Assembly (NCBI GenBank): GCA_033725935.1
Contig: MU867072.1
Coordinates: 310,001 to 374,000 of the forward strand
Length of the DNA stretch: 64,000 nucleotides
DNA from: Cladorrhinum sp. PSN259
Taxonomy: Eukaryota; Ascomycota; Sordariomycetes; Sordariales; Podosporaceae
Direction of reading: 5' to 3'
The notes beneath the pieces are model-generated. The model was not told the DNA's origin and did no database searches. It saw nothing but the letters and a program-made list of their open reading frames with translations. Within the stretch, counting starts at the first letter, position 1; every line of letters begins with the position of its first letter. Shown here piece by piece: positions 1-13,028 of this stretch. The translations under genes and the position numbers were made by a program.

Positions 1-3000
1 CCTTTTCTGCATCACATCTAAAAACGCGTTTACACAGCAAGTAATGCCATATTGGCCTTCAGATGCGGCTTCTGTACCAATGCCGGTTGTTTTTACCCTC
101 ATCTTCCCGGAGACGACTGATTGCAACGAAGCCGACTGGTCCAAATAATTTTCAAGAAACGCAAATAAGAAAAAGAACGAGAAACATTGGGGTTTCGGAA
201 GCTAAAAGAATCTGGCAGATAGCTGTTTTAGCATTCAATGCCCAGCGTATTCGGGAAGGGGCAAAAAATGGGGGAGGGATGGTGGGAATGGAGCTTGGTA
301 GTTGGTGACTACAGCCACCGAGATAAACCTGGTCGGGGAGGGTACCTGCTCAGTCTGTCATTGTGCAGACGCACTGGAAGTTTTGATGAACGGATCTCGC
401 AAATGCTGTGAGAATGGTCCGGACAAGTCGTGGCCGGGACTGACAAGCCGCGTTGGACGAGCAGCGTGCTTGGACTCAGTCGCCCCAGGGTAGAACTGTT
501 GGACAGAGGAATTTGGATTCGGCGAAAGAAAGTATGAAAAAGATGCCCAGGCGAATCGCTCGGTGGCGGCAGTTTGCTGCCGCGATCTGGTATTGTCAGG
601 TCTTGGATCCTTTCAGAGATCATGGAGGATGTGCTCGATCAAAACAGCACATTACAACCCGCTGACAGGTCATTGTCGCTTGGAAGGCCCAGACCAAACG
701 AATGGTCCTGAGTTTCCCGGATTATTTCTGCCGCTGATGGGAGGACTCGAGTACGGATTGGAGCAATGGGAAGAGACCCTACAACCAGGAAACTCGTGGG
801 CACGGCGTTGGTGAGACCGCCCGTGAGGCGGTCCAGAGTTGCCACCGTGATGTAGCGGATGCGCCCGAACAAGAGCCTCAGAGCGATACCGATATTGGAT
901 GCAGAAACGCTATGCATCTCATATAACTGACGATATTTTTGGCTGTTCGGATGAAACGAAACTCCTGGGTAACCCGGATGGGCGATGACGGGACGCAAAT
1001 TAACTCACACCACTCTGTTCCTGAAGCGAGAGGGAGGGACTTGCAATGGTTCATTTTATGAACAAATAGCTTCCACGGCCCAGCCAGCGACGTCGCCAGT
1101 AGAATGATGGATAAGCGAAGCACCAGTCCATCGGTACATAGACGAGATTGCACAGCATGAGCAACAAATCTAGACGGGAAGCGCTGAGAGACTCTACCAC
1201 GGCATGATCACTAGCCGCTCTGAGTCAAACCACGCGCGAAATTAGTATCGATTTTGCATTCAAGCATCTCGGCCAGGCTCTGTAAGCATTGGGAGACACT
1301 AGAACGAACGAAGGACCCTAGATTCCCCGGATCGCTTGCATGCCACAGGATGTTGCTTTGCAACACAGGATACATCGGCAACCACCTTGTCTCGAGCGGT
1401 GAAGTGGTCAGCATCAGAGCGCGCACCGGGAAGTCGTTGTTTGGAGCTCAGTGAGAATCTTGGAAAAGGGACCAACACGGATATGTTCCAGCACCCATAA
1501 CCCGTGCCCGTGAAGTTCTTAACCATGGACTTAGCTGTGTATGCGCTCCGGGATATGGTTTTTAGAGAAACCGTTTGGTCCACAGCAGCGGCAAAGTTGG
1601 CGCCAAGTAGAGTCGACCATCAAGCCTCCAGCCCAGACTTCTACGTTCCAGCCGGCGCTGGGTACAGAAATGGCAACATCGATTGTTTAACGCCGTCAAC
1701 ACCCGCAAATTCTAGTCAGCCATACCTCTGGGGACAGGTCTGGTCGTCAGTATTGCGGCGGGCAGGTTTGAACCCAGGACTGGAAAGGTGGCAGTTCTGC
1801 TATAGGACTGTTGGGCTCGGAGCAAGGGCACACCGGTACATGTGTGTACATGCCCCACAATTGGTATTGTTGCATCTAGTTGCTCTGCATGGGAGAATGC
1901 TCGAGTAAACAACAGCAAAGCCCGGATAGCAGGCTCCAGCTACGAGGATGTCACGAACTTGTTGAGCCGATTCAGTAGTGGGGTATCCTCTCATTCTCCA
2001 GGTGCTGGCTTCTAAATGTCTTCTGATCTACTTCCTGAGACGGTGGTGGCCAGGGTGTCAATGCGATGGACGAAGATTGTCACCAACGACGGACGACCTA
2101 GTGACGATTCACAGCCTGAGATGGCGGCCTTGTGCGGCCTCGGTTGCCAATTTCAAATCATGTCGAACTGGAGGGGACAACGGCCAGCGAGGGAACCACC
2201 TTTGCCCCGGGATGTGAACGCCTCGAGTTGGCCGGAAGGGCATCACAATGCATTTTCATCAGGCGGAGTAGCGTCTCCGAACGGATCTGGCACTCCTGGC
2301 ATCTTGGAGGGCCTCGAAGTAGCCAAAGACGGCGAGTGAGCATAAACCGGGGAAGCTTGACATGGCGGCACGGTTAAGTCCAACAAATAGAAAACTTGAG
2401 AAACGCGGGTGCAGAATTGTGGTGGTCTTAATGCCTCTGATATAGGGGGATAAGGACCCTGTTCGCCATTGGACCTCCCGATCCGCTCCTATGACTGAAT
2501 CTGGCAAGGTAAGATGTCGCATAGGTCCGTATTGAGAAATGCGGTGCAACTCGCGGAATTCGCCTGACATCAACTGAGGGGTGTGCATTTTTCCATCGGC
2601 GGGCGATGCGGTGTTGAGCAGCAAGCAGGCGGAGACCCTTCTCATCCGAGACTGTGATTTCGACTTCAGGCAGGCCAGATTACGAGACGTCTCCGTTCCT
2701 TCCGTTCTGCAGCACGGGAAGTGCGATTCTACCTGTCGATATTCCCTTGTCGTGCACGAGGTTGGGTGAAAACACAGCGATGAGATAAGTCTCAAATGAT
2801 CTCACGCTGGGCCACGATACCGCGTACGTGCGTTTCGGGACGTTGGGTGGTAGGGTCGCAGACGAGATGCGGAATATATGCTGACTGATTTCATCATAGA
2901 TAATTGATAGGTGTCTCGCTCCCGAAACCTGGCTGCTACCTCATCGCAGCCGCGTATCTCGCGCTTCACGGTTAGGGCAGCTTGGATGACTTCGCAGCAT

Positions 3001-6000
3001 GTCGGGAAGCCGAGAACTCCGTAAGGTGCAGCTCGGGGTAATGACGATTTGCAATGAAAGTTGTCCTCCAGCAAGAAAACATCCTCAACTTCCTCCATGC
3101 ACGGTTCAAGTAGCCGGGCTGGGTGAATGTAACTTGACAGAAGAGCAGAGCACTTCCATGCTTGACAAACCAAGCAGGCTTGAAATGTACAGAGCCATGA
3201 CGGATGGGAGCGGGCAACGAGATGGTTCCTTGTCGGCTGTTGGTGATGAGATACCTGGTTTCCAATTGCATCGTCACCGGTACCGGGCGGGAAGAGGCGA
3301 AAAGGAAAACTGCCACCTCGATGCTGACCTGGAAACCGGCGATTTTCCTCGACTCTTTTTTGCTCCTTGTGAGCAACGAGAGGATGGATCGCCTTCACTG
3401 GAGACACAGGGTGAAGGGGGCTGGAAATCAGAGCGTGGTTGCTGCATGAAAGTTGCAGATCAGTACTGCGTCTTGGCAGCTTTGCGGCGATGCAACGGTC
3501 GACGCCAGGCCTCGACCTGTATCCGGAATTGAAGGGAACATTTCTGCAATCGTAAACCGAAGGCTGCAGCAGCGTGCTTACTGACAAGGCCTCTCTGATG
3601 AAGATGCAGATGGCATCAAGACACTTTTCTTTTCTCCATTTGTCGAACCAAGTTGAAGCTAGCCGACAGCGCAGGGAGCGGGAGACTGCCGATTGGAAGG
3701 AGAAGCCCAGACGTTGGAGTTGTGAAGGAGGGGAGGGGGAGGGGCTCGGTTAGATCCACCGAAAATGTTCTCTGAGCGAGGTGACCTGTCACGTTTTAGT
3801 GTACGGGGTAGTATCTCCCCAGGTGTCTTGTGACGATGACTTGTTTCCACTGCAGAGTCGTGTGAAAGCGTCGGGAAATTTGCCTGTAAGTTAGTTTTAA
3901 CAGCTACGCGGGGGAACTTTTGGTCCTCCAATGTTTTTCAATGCCGGCTGGCTCGTTCTCAGGCAAGCCCATCCATCATCATCTCAATATCTGGAGTCTG
4001 TACACTCCGCGGACACCGTATTCCGTTGGGAAATGTAAATTACAGCCAATCCGATCAGATCTGACTGTCTCAAAAGGCTAGTGCGGGTATCTTTGAAAGC
4101 TCGCAAATTGGTGGGGCGATTTGAAAGGTCCCATGTCAACCCAAGGCACTGAACTCGAACGCTCTTGTTTTGTGATAACTCTTCAACGTTACAAAGCTCT
4201 AACATAACAGCCGGGACTCGGTCCTACTCACCATGCCGCCGGCAAAAATTCCTTAGCTACCTATACTACGTAAACCTCTCACGCCGCTTCGTCGCCTAAC
4301 AAGTGCATCTTTGGCGTCCAATTGATTTGGCTTCGAAGGGCCGACTGCGTTGCAATTAGCGACTGTGCACACGGCATGGAATATTACTCTTATGGAACAT
4401 CCTGGCCGTTAAAACATGCTTGGGAGTGTGGCAGCAGCTGAGCCCATTCACAGGGGGAAAGGAACTGCAGCAATCGCGTTGGCGGCCGATGACACCCCCG
4501 TCCGTGTCAAGCCTGGCCTGGCACATGGCCAACCAAGATTTGCTTTGAGAGGTTCAACTGCGAGAAGCAGCGTTCTCCAGAAAAAACGGCCATTGACGTT
4601 CCTTGGTTGACCAAAGAGCGGCACCCGCAGCAATCAACACCTATCAAGTACCGCTTGGCAGAGAAACAAACCCGAATCCGTCCTGATTGACCAGGAAAAT
4701 GCCACCAAGGGTCACCGTTTGCTAAAAGTCGCGACTTGCCGTCATTTGAATCACCTTGATCGACAATACGTCGACGACAAACACCGTGTCAAATCAGCAA
4801 GTCCGTCCCTTGTCAAGGCAAGGCAGACGCTTCCTTCACAATCCTGCTCTTTTCCCACGGCATTGCCGACCAAACAGCTGTCAAAGCATTGACACGGCCC
4901 GGGGATCCTTGGACTTGCATCGTCAACGACTTTGCAGCTCGGAGACCGGGTCGTACATCACATCTCGACCTGTACGGGCACACCTGGACGGCACGTACGG
5001 ATAATAAGCCTTATGGCGTCTCTGTTCCCGGATCATGCTCCTGCCTCCATGCTGAAACATTCTGACCTCGATAGCGTCGATGCCCCCAACCCCTGCAATA
5101 TCATGCCGCGAAGGAATCCATCCGACTGATTTTGTCGCTTTGACCTTCTTGTAGAAGATTCTTCCAATGTTCGAAAACGCCAATCATTCCTTCAGCAATT
5201 CTTGTACATGCCGTGCTGAGGTTGGCAGGCATTGATGACATATGATTCCATCATCAAGCCACTTTTGTCAAGGCTTGACGATCTTGGCCCGCTGGCACCG
5301 AGTCAGCAGATTAACAGTAGTGTGCACCTAGTCGGCTGCATGCACGCCGATACGCCCCGGAACCAATTAATATAAAAGTTGCTGCAAGAAATGAGGGCGG
5401 AGGGAACCTCATGGGCGCAAGGCTTGCTCCGTTGGGCCTGCTGAGTGCCATGAGCCTATGAGCCATGTTGCATCGAAGGCCGCACTACCTCCCCTCGGCG
5501 CTCGCTGTGAGGGCGGCGCCCAAGAATAAAAATACGTTTCTCGTCATCAGAGACACGAGCTATTCCAACCCATGCAAAACAAGCGGTGTTGTTATTCGGG
5601 GTGGGAGGGTATCCGTGATCAAGCTTGTCCGTGATGCAAGGTGCCACGAGGCGAAACACCGGCCCTCTGCCTTCCAGAGTGCCGATCCTGCATTAGCGGA
5701 GTGCCCTTTCGTCTGTTCCTGAAATTCTGCCATGTGTCGATGAGTCCGATGCAGGATTGCGCTTGGACTGAGGACGTGCGTCCGCTGCACGAATACGCCA
5801 TAGTTCTTATCATTTCATATCAAAAGAAGATCGAATATCAATTGTCAAGTCATACCATAGTATGTATGTATGTATTCAGATGGCATGAAGGCCCGCAGCT
5901 TTGGGGGAAAAGAGGGGTGGATATCAACCCGAGTCCTGGATGACATGGGATGCGGTGGACACCCCAACCCCAGCTTTGGCTCTGCCCACTTGCCTTGCAC

Positions 6001-6133
6001 CGGCTTGACAATACCACATCACCATCTTGGACCCGATTGCGCTACAGGTTTTTAAAGATTGACACTCGGAGTGCCGATGCCGCAATGCCGGCAACGATGG
6101 ACTGCTGCGGAGCACCACGATAGGTAAAAGAGG
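1..6133. other. intergenic stretch without a recognisable gene
   Basis: No open frame here has conserved motifs, a plausible splice pattern or fungal coding bias. The longest frames (for example 2802-3587 on the minus strand) are interrupted, rich in Ser/Arg/Cys and overlap equally long frames on the other strand, as expected of non-coding sequence of balanced composition. I see no tRNA or rRNA. Non-coding transcripts cannot be excluded. Confidence 0.5.
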
Positions 6134-6138
6134 GGAGG

Positions 6139-6396
6139 CACGCGGCCAACAAAATAATGCGAATCAATTTTGTCACAGTAATACGACCAGACCTACGCTT
6201 CAGTGCCGCAAACAACCCGTTGATTCTCACTTTTTTGAAACATGAATTGACCACAATTATACAGAACCAGTATATATATTTCTTCAGCTTTATAATGGTA
6301 TCAATCCCAATCAAATTGCTTGACAACTGAAGATTTTGTGGTGGGAATAACACGGGCAGATGTAATTGCAGTTCACATTATTTTGTTGGCCGCGTG
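6139..6396. mobile_element. candidate MITE, 258 bp, 25-bp terminal inverted repeats
   Basis: The ends (6139-6163 and 6372-6396) are inverted copies of each other, 25 bp long with a single C/T mismatch; each starts CACGCGGCC and continues AT-rich. They are flanked directly by the same 5-bp sequence GGAGG (6134-6138 and 6397-6401), which fits a target-site duplication. The interior is AT-rich and has no transposase frame. Size, inverted ends and flanking duplication fit a non-autonomous DNA transposon (MITE). The superfamily is unknown: a 5-bp duplication is not TA and not the 8 bp typical of hAT. I saw no second copy in this window. Confidence 0.6.
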
Positions 6397-7432
6397 GGAG
6401 GGTAGGGGTGGAAGTGAAATTCTCACCTCGCGCCTCCTCTCACACCTCTCGGAACTACCAACGGCGAACGATGAATGGCGAGAAGAGGCCTGCATTGGAC
6501 CAAAAGAGGTTAGCACCCTTCTCTCGCGATGCAACGCACGGACAACCCAAAGGCTCAAAACGGAACAGTCGAACAAGCACTGTAATGCCGGAAGGAGCCC
6601 GTTGTTCGAGAAGAAATTCACACAAGCACACACAGACCCTATGAGCTCACCGCCCTGTAGTGACGGCCGATGGTATGGATTTACAAGTATCATAGGTTGA
6701 AGAATAACCACTGCGCCGTAGCAAGACTTTGACTGGTAGGGCGTTCAATGGATGGATGGATGGTTGTCAGTTTTGACGTTGGACAGCGGGGTGGGATGAG
6801 TGCGCCAAAAGCAGGTTGGGGTTTGGAAGCGGTACTTGCATTCACCATCTGCCCTGACCCCTGGTCCAGGCCCAGGAAGGAAATTGACGGACTGGAATTA
6901 CAAACTTGGAACACAGGCAACGCCAGGTGGTGGTTTTAGCTGACAGGTTGCTGTAGTGTAGGGGCAAGATGAGGCCGCATGCAGTGTAGCGTCCATCAAC
7001 ACCCGGCATATTTATCCAGCGTCGTGAGCTTGGCATCATCAACCTGGTTTGTCCACACATGTAATCTAGTATACCTCCCTCCCGATGGCACCGAATGTAC
7101 CTGAAATTTCTCATTGCTCATAGCGAGAGAATTATGCACAAGCAGATAATAGTGTGTGTAGAGGGCATACATATACCAACGGATGAGATTACAGCGGAAA
7201 AGGATTAAGATTATCACAGCGAGAAAGAGGAAGCAAACGGCACCCCTCCCCTCCATACTGCCCATTCACGCCATCCTTCAACCTACCCCGGTCCGCCTTG
7301 TCAACCTGTCCAAACCCTGTCCTGGCTCTCAACGCTACGCTACTCCGGCCAAATCCCGTTGGGCCTGCACCAATACAGCGAGGGCACTGCAGAGATAGCT
7401 CGATGGCAAGCTGTTAGCACGACCTGTTCAAG

Positions 7433-7456
7433 GGAGCCCTGGAGCCCTGGAGCCCT
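7433..7456. repeat. three tandem copies of an 8-nt unit (GGAGCCCT)
   Basis: Three perfect adjacent copies of GGAGCCCT. A small low-complexity tandem repeat in the upstream region of vosA. Confidence 0.8.
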
Positions 7457-9063
7457 GTCAAGACCGGACTCCCGCTCCCGCGCGCCCGCGAACCACGCCC
7501 TGGACGACCGCTGCTTGAGATGATGACAGACGGCCGATGGCAGATGTCCAAACCCCTTCACCTCTCGAACGGTCAAGATCCAGCCCCGGGAATCCTTGCT
7601 ATAGCAGGGCCCCTGTCTTGCCTTACTAGCCATATACCATTGTTGAAGAAAGGATCTCTTAAGCTCCTGCTGCTCCCTCGACTGCTACTTAGCATGCGGA
7701 TATAGCTATATTGCTCCTACGTCCCCCCCTCATAGTGTGACGGGTTCCAGACAATCATTGCCCATCTCATCCGGACATCAGACACGCACGGCATTGTTCC
7801 TCTTGGCCCTGGCCTGTCCCGCTCTCCGGATTTTCACTCTGCCATCGGTCCAACGCTGTCCGTTCATCACTTGCGGCTGCGTGCGTTACTTCAAAAAGTG
7901 AATCCTTTTCCCCAGAGGATCTTCCTGTCGCAAACCCAAACCAGTCTTGCTTTGGCTAGCTCGATCTTGCTGTCCGCGAGTCCAGATCTGAATCGGACCT
8001 GGATCATTTGTTCCAACGTCCTGTCACAGCATCGACACCAATAATCGGCGGCTTTAGACATATTTTAAGGTAAGTTCATGTTCACATAATACGCGGATTC
8101 TGCGGGGAAAGGGGATCCTGAGTTGGGAGACTGCAAAATCGATCGATACCTGGAAGCGGGAAGTCTGGGGACTGTAGCAGCAGCAGCAGCAACAACCACG
8201 GTAGCAACAGCCTATGTGGAAGGAACCTGGGAAGGGCCTGGACTTGGACGCAGGGAACTGGACCACTGGACCCCCGGCGTAACCCTCTCGCTCTTTCCCC
8301 TCCTGCCCAGCTGCCCTGCCCTTCCAGGTTGACAGAGTTACTTCTGCACTACCTACCTTGAACCTCCGCGCGGCGGCCCACTCCTCCCCAGGCCCTCCGC
8401 CATCTCGTTCACCCATAAACGGGAGTAGCAACTAGCAGCCCTCCTACCTGGAACAACTCGAAGCTGCATATGCAGAGTACATGGTGCAGAGTGCAGACTG
8501 GCCGCAGACTGCATCCATCCACCTGAGGCATTCCAACTGAGCTCCCTGACCTGACATCTCAGGTTCAAGTCCTCGCACCTGAACCTCGAACCTGCTGTGG
8601 ATCTGGATCCCCTCTCGCATCTTCGAGTCCCTTCCAGGTTCCCCCGCTCTCCGACGCAGAATCACACTCCACATGCTGAACTCAAAGGGACTCTTGCTAA
8701 ATCAAGCCACAAACTCAAAACAGGCCTTCCGTCTCTCCAAAGTACCTTTCTCCTCCCCCCAGGACACTCGGCAAAGCGCGTCCCCACCATATACGTACCT
8801 CTCGGTTCCTACGGACCTGCATTGCACACACTCGAGGTGGTGGTCGTGCTTATTCTGCTGGTTATTACGCCCACACCCCCACCCTCTACCTCCTCTTCCT
8901 CCTCCCTGGTCCTCGTCTCTTGTCAAGCCACTCGAGGACCACCTCCCCCATCTTCAAACTTAAACACTGACACCGGCACCCACCCACATCCGTGGTTTTC
9001 TTTCTTCTGTATTTGATCGGCCTTGTCCCGCGGGAACCACACATTTCTTTTCCTGGACAATCC

Positions 9064-9104
9064 CATCCAACCCCATCCAACCCCATCCATCCCTATCCAA
9101 CCCA
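9064..9104. repeat. imperfect CATCCAACCC-type tandem repeat
   Basis: Four degenerate copies of a roughly 10-nt unit related to CATCCAACCC, lying about 165-205 bp before the vosA start, probably within its leader. Confidence 0.7.
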
Positions 9105-9268
9105 CAACAGTTGTTATCAATATCAACCATCGAATTCACCCAACCCTTTCTCGAGTCTCACAACCGGCTGGTTTGTCCTGGACGGACCACGCACCACAAG
9201 CCCGTGGACCATATATTAAACCAACCACCTCTCACGGTCCCAAACAAAGCTGTAATCCGGCCATCAAC

Positions 9269-10553
9269 ATGATGGCTCAGGCGGTGCCACAAGACTACGA
9301 GCTGTTAATTCGGCAGGAGCCCAGAAATGGCTGCGTTGCTTTGACCAAGGGCAAAGGTATGATGGACCATCTCTTGTCCAAACCCAGCTGCTGGCGTGGT
9401 AATGAATACTCACATGAATTTTGAAACAGATCGCAGACCACTCGACCCGCCTCCCATTGTTCAGCTAAAGATCAGCAACAGAGTAGATCCCATACAAAAG
9501 TTTCTGCAAAATCCCTACCTCATCTTGGTTGCCAGACTGGTTCCAAAGAGCAGCAACGATGACTCGGATGACAAACAACGGCAAGACCTCAAGACTGGTG
9601 ACTTGGCTGGCACAGTGGTCTCATCTCTCTACAACCTCAAGGACCTAGATAATCAGCAGGGTGGTTTTTTCGTTTTTGGTGATCTGTCGGTCAAAAAGGA
9701 GGGCACCTTCCGACTGGAGTTTATTCTGTTCGAGCTCAGAACGGCAACCAGGGAGTGTTGGCAACTATCCAGCCAGATTTCTAAGGAGTTCACGGTCTAT
9801 GCCAGCAAGAATTTTCCCGGGCTTTCAGAATCTACCTTCTTAACGCGAACATTTAGCGACCAAGGTGTCCGTCTCCGTCTTCGCAAGGACTCTCGCACCG
9901 TCATCTCTCGAAAGCGCACAGCCAGCAACGCGCAACAAATTGATCAGATGAAAGTGCAGTCCATGGGAGGTTACATGCACCACGACAATGGCGCTCATGA
10001 ACTGAGCCCCAACGGCCAATCGCCACACCATCCCCGCCGCCCAAGCAACCTCGACAGCCCATACGATAACTCGTATGAGTTTTCGTATGACAGGCCTCAT
10101 AAGCGCATGCGCCAGCATTCTACCAGCGAGCATCCGGGCTACGATAATGGCTATTCATCATACGCGAACCCCAGTCCACGCACAATGCCTGAGCCTCTCG
10201 TATCCTATCCAGGCCCCATGACAACGGGCTACCAGATACCAACCCAGCCTGCGGTCTCGGGACTTCCGATGCCTGGGGGCATGCCTTTCACATCACTCGG
10301 CCGGTTGGACACTCAATTACCTCCCCACACAGCCGGGCCAAATTCTGCGTCATCGACATTCTCTCCTGGAACTAGAAGATCACCTGGTGCGGCATATCCG
10401 TATCCTCCACAGCAAGGCCCGCCACCAATTCACATGTCCCCCATAGGTTTGTATAACCAAGCAAGCTATATGAACCAGCACGCCGATACGGGCCCTTTAT
10501 CTCATTCCTCCAATCTCTCTAATCTCGATTTAGAGAATGTTGGCAAGCCGTAG
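9269..10553 (+). CDS. vosA: velvet-family regulator VosA (spore viability and development)
   Basis: Exons are 9269-9356 and 9430-10553, with one 73-nt phase-1 intron; the protein is 403 aa. The velvet domain covers about residues 10-188, opening with YELLIRQEPRNGC and containing PPPIVQLKI and GGFFVFGDLSVKKEG. In Aspergillus, VosA is a nuclear velvet DNA-binding protein that partners VelB, represses asexual development and supports trehalose accumulation and spore survival. Basic clusters just after the domain (SRKR, about 189-192) and further on (PHKRMRQ) are candidate nuclear signals. The remainder is a disordered Pro/Ser/Tyr/Gly-rich tail. Length is close to known VosA (about 430 aa). The start was chosen because the velvet N-terminus begins there and the intron joins it in frame; a second ATG follows directly. 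VelB is the main alternative, but the domain lacks VelB's usual internal insertion. Confidence 0.9.
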
Positions 10554-13028
10554 GGTGGAAGCAGTCAACCCAGCACTCATCCCGGCAATCATCACAACCA
10601 TTGGGCTATACTCAAGCCTCCTCCTATAAGTCCCGCACCTTTCGTGCAGGTTTGGAGGAACGGCAACGAACGAGAGGGCGTGAGTTAGATGATCTCCGTG
10701 ACGGTTACCTACGCGGTTCTGGGTCACACCGGGCTTAGGGGTTGCCCCTTTTCGAGAGTGTTGGTGAAGACAGAGGCTAGTTGGTCTTCTTTTACACTTT
10801 TGTTTCAGTTTGAGAAACATGTCCTGATTCTCGACTTTCGTTTGTTTATTTTTTGGGTTTCTTGGTCGGTCTGGACGGATGGCATAGAAAGTTTGAGATA
10901 TCCCATGGTTTTTACCTCGCTATTGTTTTCCTTTCGTCAAACCCCTTACTCGATTCTATTCTTTTGTGGTAATTTCATCAAGTCTGTCCGAGCTGTGGGA
11001 AGTTTGTATGCAGCTTCAGGACGTGGGCCTTTTTTCCCTTTCAACCGTTTGTTTCACACACAACGTATACTTGAGTTTCTCTTGCAAGGAGCAAGCAGTG
11101 GAGCAAATGAGGATTTCTTTCTTTGGGACATGCAAGCAACGCAAACTTGGTACAGCAATGGATGGGAAATTGGGACTGGCTTGTTAGGTTGGTGGTTGGT
11201 TCTCCAAGACGGAAAAAAAAAGGAGAAAAGATGTGCTTTCTTTTCTCATGGATGGAAGGGGGGATTATGGCTGTGGCTTGAAAAGGGTTTCGGCTTTTGC
11301 ATGCTTCTGGGAGGGAGGTATCTTTTGTATTTACGTTAACGTGACTTAGTCTTAATGTAACTTTTGTATCACATGTCTCCTTGATTTGATTGTGTATTAT
11401 GAAGAAGAGTGAGAAGGCCTGGTGTGCTCCGATATTAGATGCAGATTTTATATTTTATTTTTGCTGTAAGGCGGTTTCCTTTGTCGAATTGCAATCTTTG
11501 CGATTAAGCGTGTTGGAATATATATGTAAAAGCATTCGGTAGCGTGTAGCTGTCGATGGGAATTCGACAATGAGGTTTAGGGACCTGACGGGTAAGGTGG
11601 GTGAACCCGGAAGCACGGAGGTGTTTTGCATCAACGAGGTGGAGGACAACGAGAGATGTTGTCTGTGGAAGGAGATAGTGGAGTATGCTTCCCGAGTCAG
11701 AGACATCGATTGTGAGCCGAGCATGACGAGTAACAACTATCGAAAGACGAAGCTAGGAGGTTATCGTGGGGGTTGTCCGGTGCGGCTGGTGAGCGAGGCT
11801 GGTTAAGCGGATGCAACCGTGCCAATTATTGCATGACAAGACATGTGACCAACGGTTGCAAAGCCATTAATCGTTTTGTCGTAAACTCGTGTGATGTAGT
11901 GCAATGTTCAGAAACATTGCGATGTCGATGAGGGGGGTTTATCTGTGTTGATACATACATACATACATACATACATACATACATACATACATGGGGGATT
12001 TTTCCCCGCAAGGCTGGCTTGCCTGCCTACCCCTGATTGTTTTTTTTTGGACCTGCAGGAGGGCCGGAAAAAGGTGTAAGCCTATTGGCTGGATTTGTTT
12101 TGTTTCAACAACGCCAAATCAAAAGGTGGGTGGGGAAACTTTTTGTCTACCCACCTATGTATGATCCCAGGACGTTTCCTTCACACATCATTTTCGAACG
12201 ACAACGTAATAAATAATATGGAAGTGAAAATAAGCACCATAAAAAACTGAATAAATGGGTGAGATGAGATAAGGAAATTTCGTGTTTGGGATGCGGCGAT
12301 GACTTATATAATCTTATTATAAGTGAACCAACCACAGCGGACCGACTCTCTCGTTTTGAGTCAATTTTGTTGAGCGAGCTAGTGCAGTGACTGTGCAGGC
12401 TTGTCAACCACTTGAAGCTCACTTCCCTTGACACCTCAGATATGCAAGCCAAAAAGCCTGACCCGAGATCTATCCTTGATTAAACTCGAAACGGGGTGAA
12501 ATGGCGTTGCCAGCAACCGCATCATGAGTGGATTTCTCTTACGGAAAGCCCCATTTCTGCCTATTAGCAACTTTCCCTCCATCCACTCCTTTGAGTCAGA
12601 GATTTCATAGCTGCCGTTGAGTTCTATCCGAATATCTTTATCACCGAGTTTGTTAGCGTCAGAGTCCGTCGGTTTTGTCAGTGGTGGCAAAACTTCGTGG
12701 TCAGAAGGTCGTCGACTACTCCAGACGATGCGCCATGCGAGTTAAATTAATTTCCTCGGCAAGCCGTTTGCACTTTGGCCAAATCCTCATGTTTATTCGC
12801 ATCGCCCCATGATAAGGTCTTCTTTCAGCTACCCACATTCAACCACGTCACAAGGATCTCTTTTTTAGGTATCACAGTCATATTCATGCCAGGTCTCGAA
12901 TGTAAGCGAACGAACGTCGAGATTTGACGAAGAATTCTGACGATTTTTGGCCTTCATTCGCTCCTGATGACTTCCAAAATTAGACCTGATGTTTCCATCC
13001 CGACTCCTCTTAGCTCGTGTCATTGCCA
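10554..13028. other. intergenic region downstream of vosA
   Basis: T-rich sequence directly after vosA (to about 11.4 kb) is the likely 3' UTR and terminator region. The rest holds a CATA microsatellite and no supportable gene. Short frames such as 11570-11806 (+) lack recognisable motifs. Confidence 0.5.
11951..11992. repeat. ATAC tetranucleotide microsatellite
   Basis: About 10.5 perfect tandem ATAC units, a simple sequence repeat in non-coding DNA that is likely to be length-variable. Confidence 0.95.

Larger units (their letters stand above)
6402..9268 (+). promoter_or_regulatory. upstream and probable 5' leader region of vosA
   Basis: This stretch has no supportable gene. From about 7.2 kb it becomes pyrimidine-rich on the plus strand, with CT runs and short CAG and CCATCCAACC-type repeats, typical of long fungal promoters and 5' leaders. 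Several short ATG frames precede the vosA start, so translation could be affected by upstream ORFs if the leader is this long. A TATA-like ATATATTAAA lies at about 9209-9218, too close to the ATG to assign as the core promoter. No transcription start can be fixed from sequence alone. Confidence 0.4.

Noticed and set aside
8555..8590. T-arm-like GGTTCAAGTCC
   Set aside because: The flanking bases do not form the five-pair stem and no other tRNA arms are present.
11951..11992. Repeat array as a possible CRISPR-like array
   Set aside because: It is an uninterrupted tetranucleotide microsatellite with no spacers, in a eukaryotic genome.
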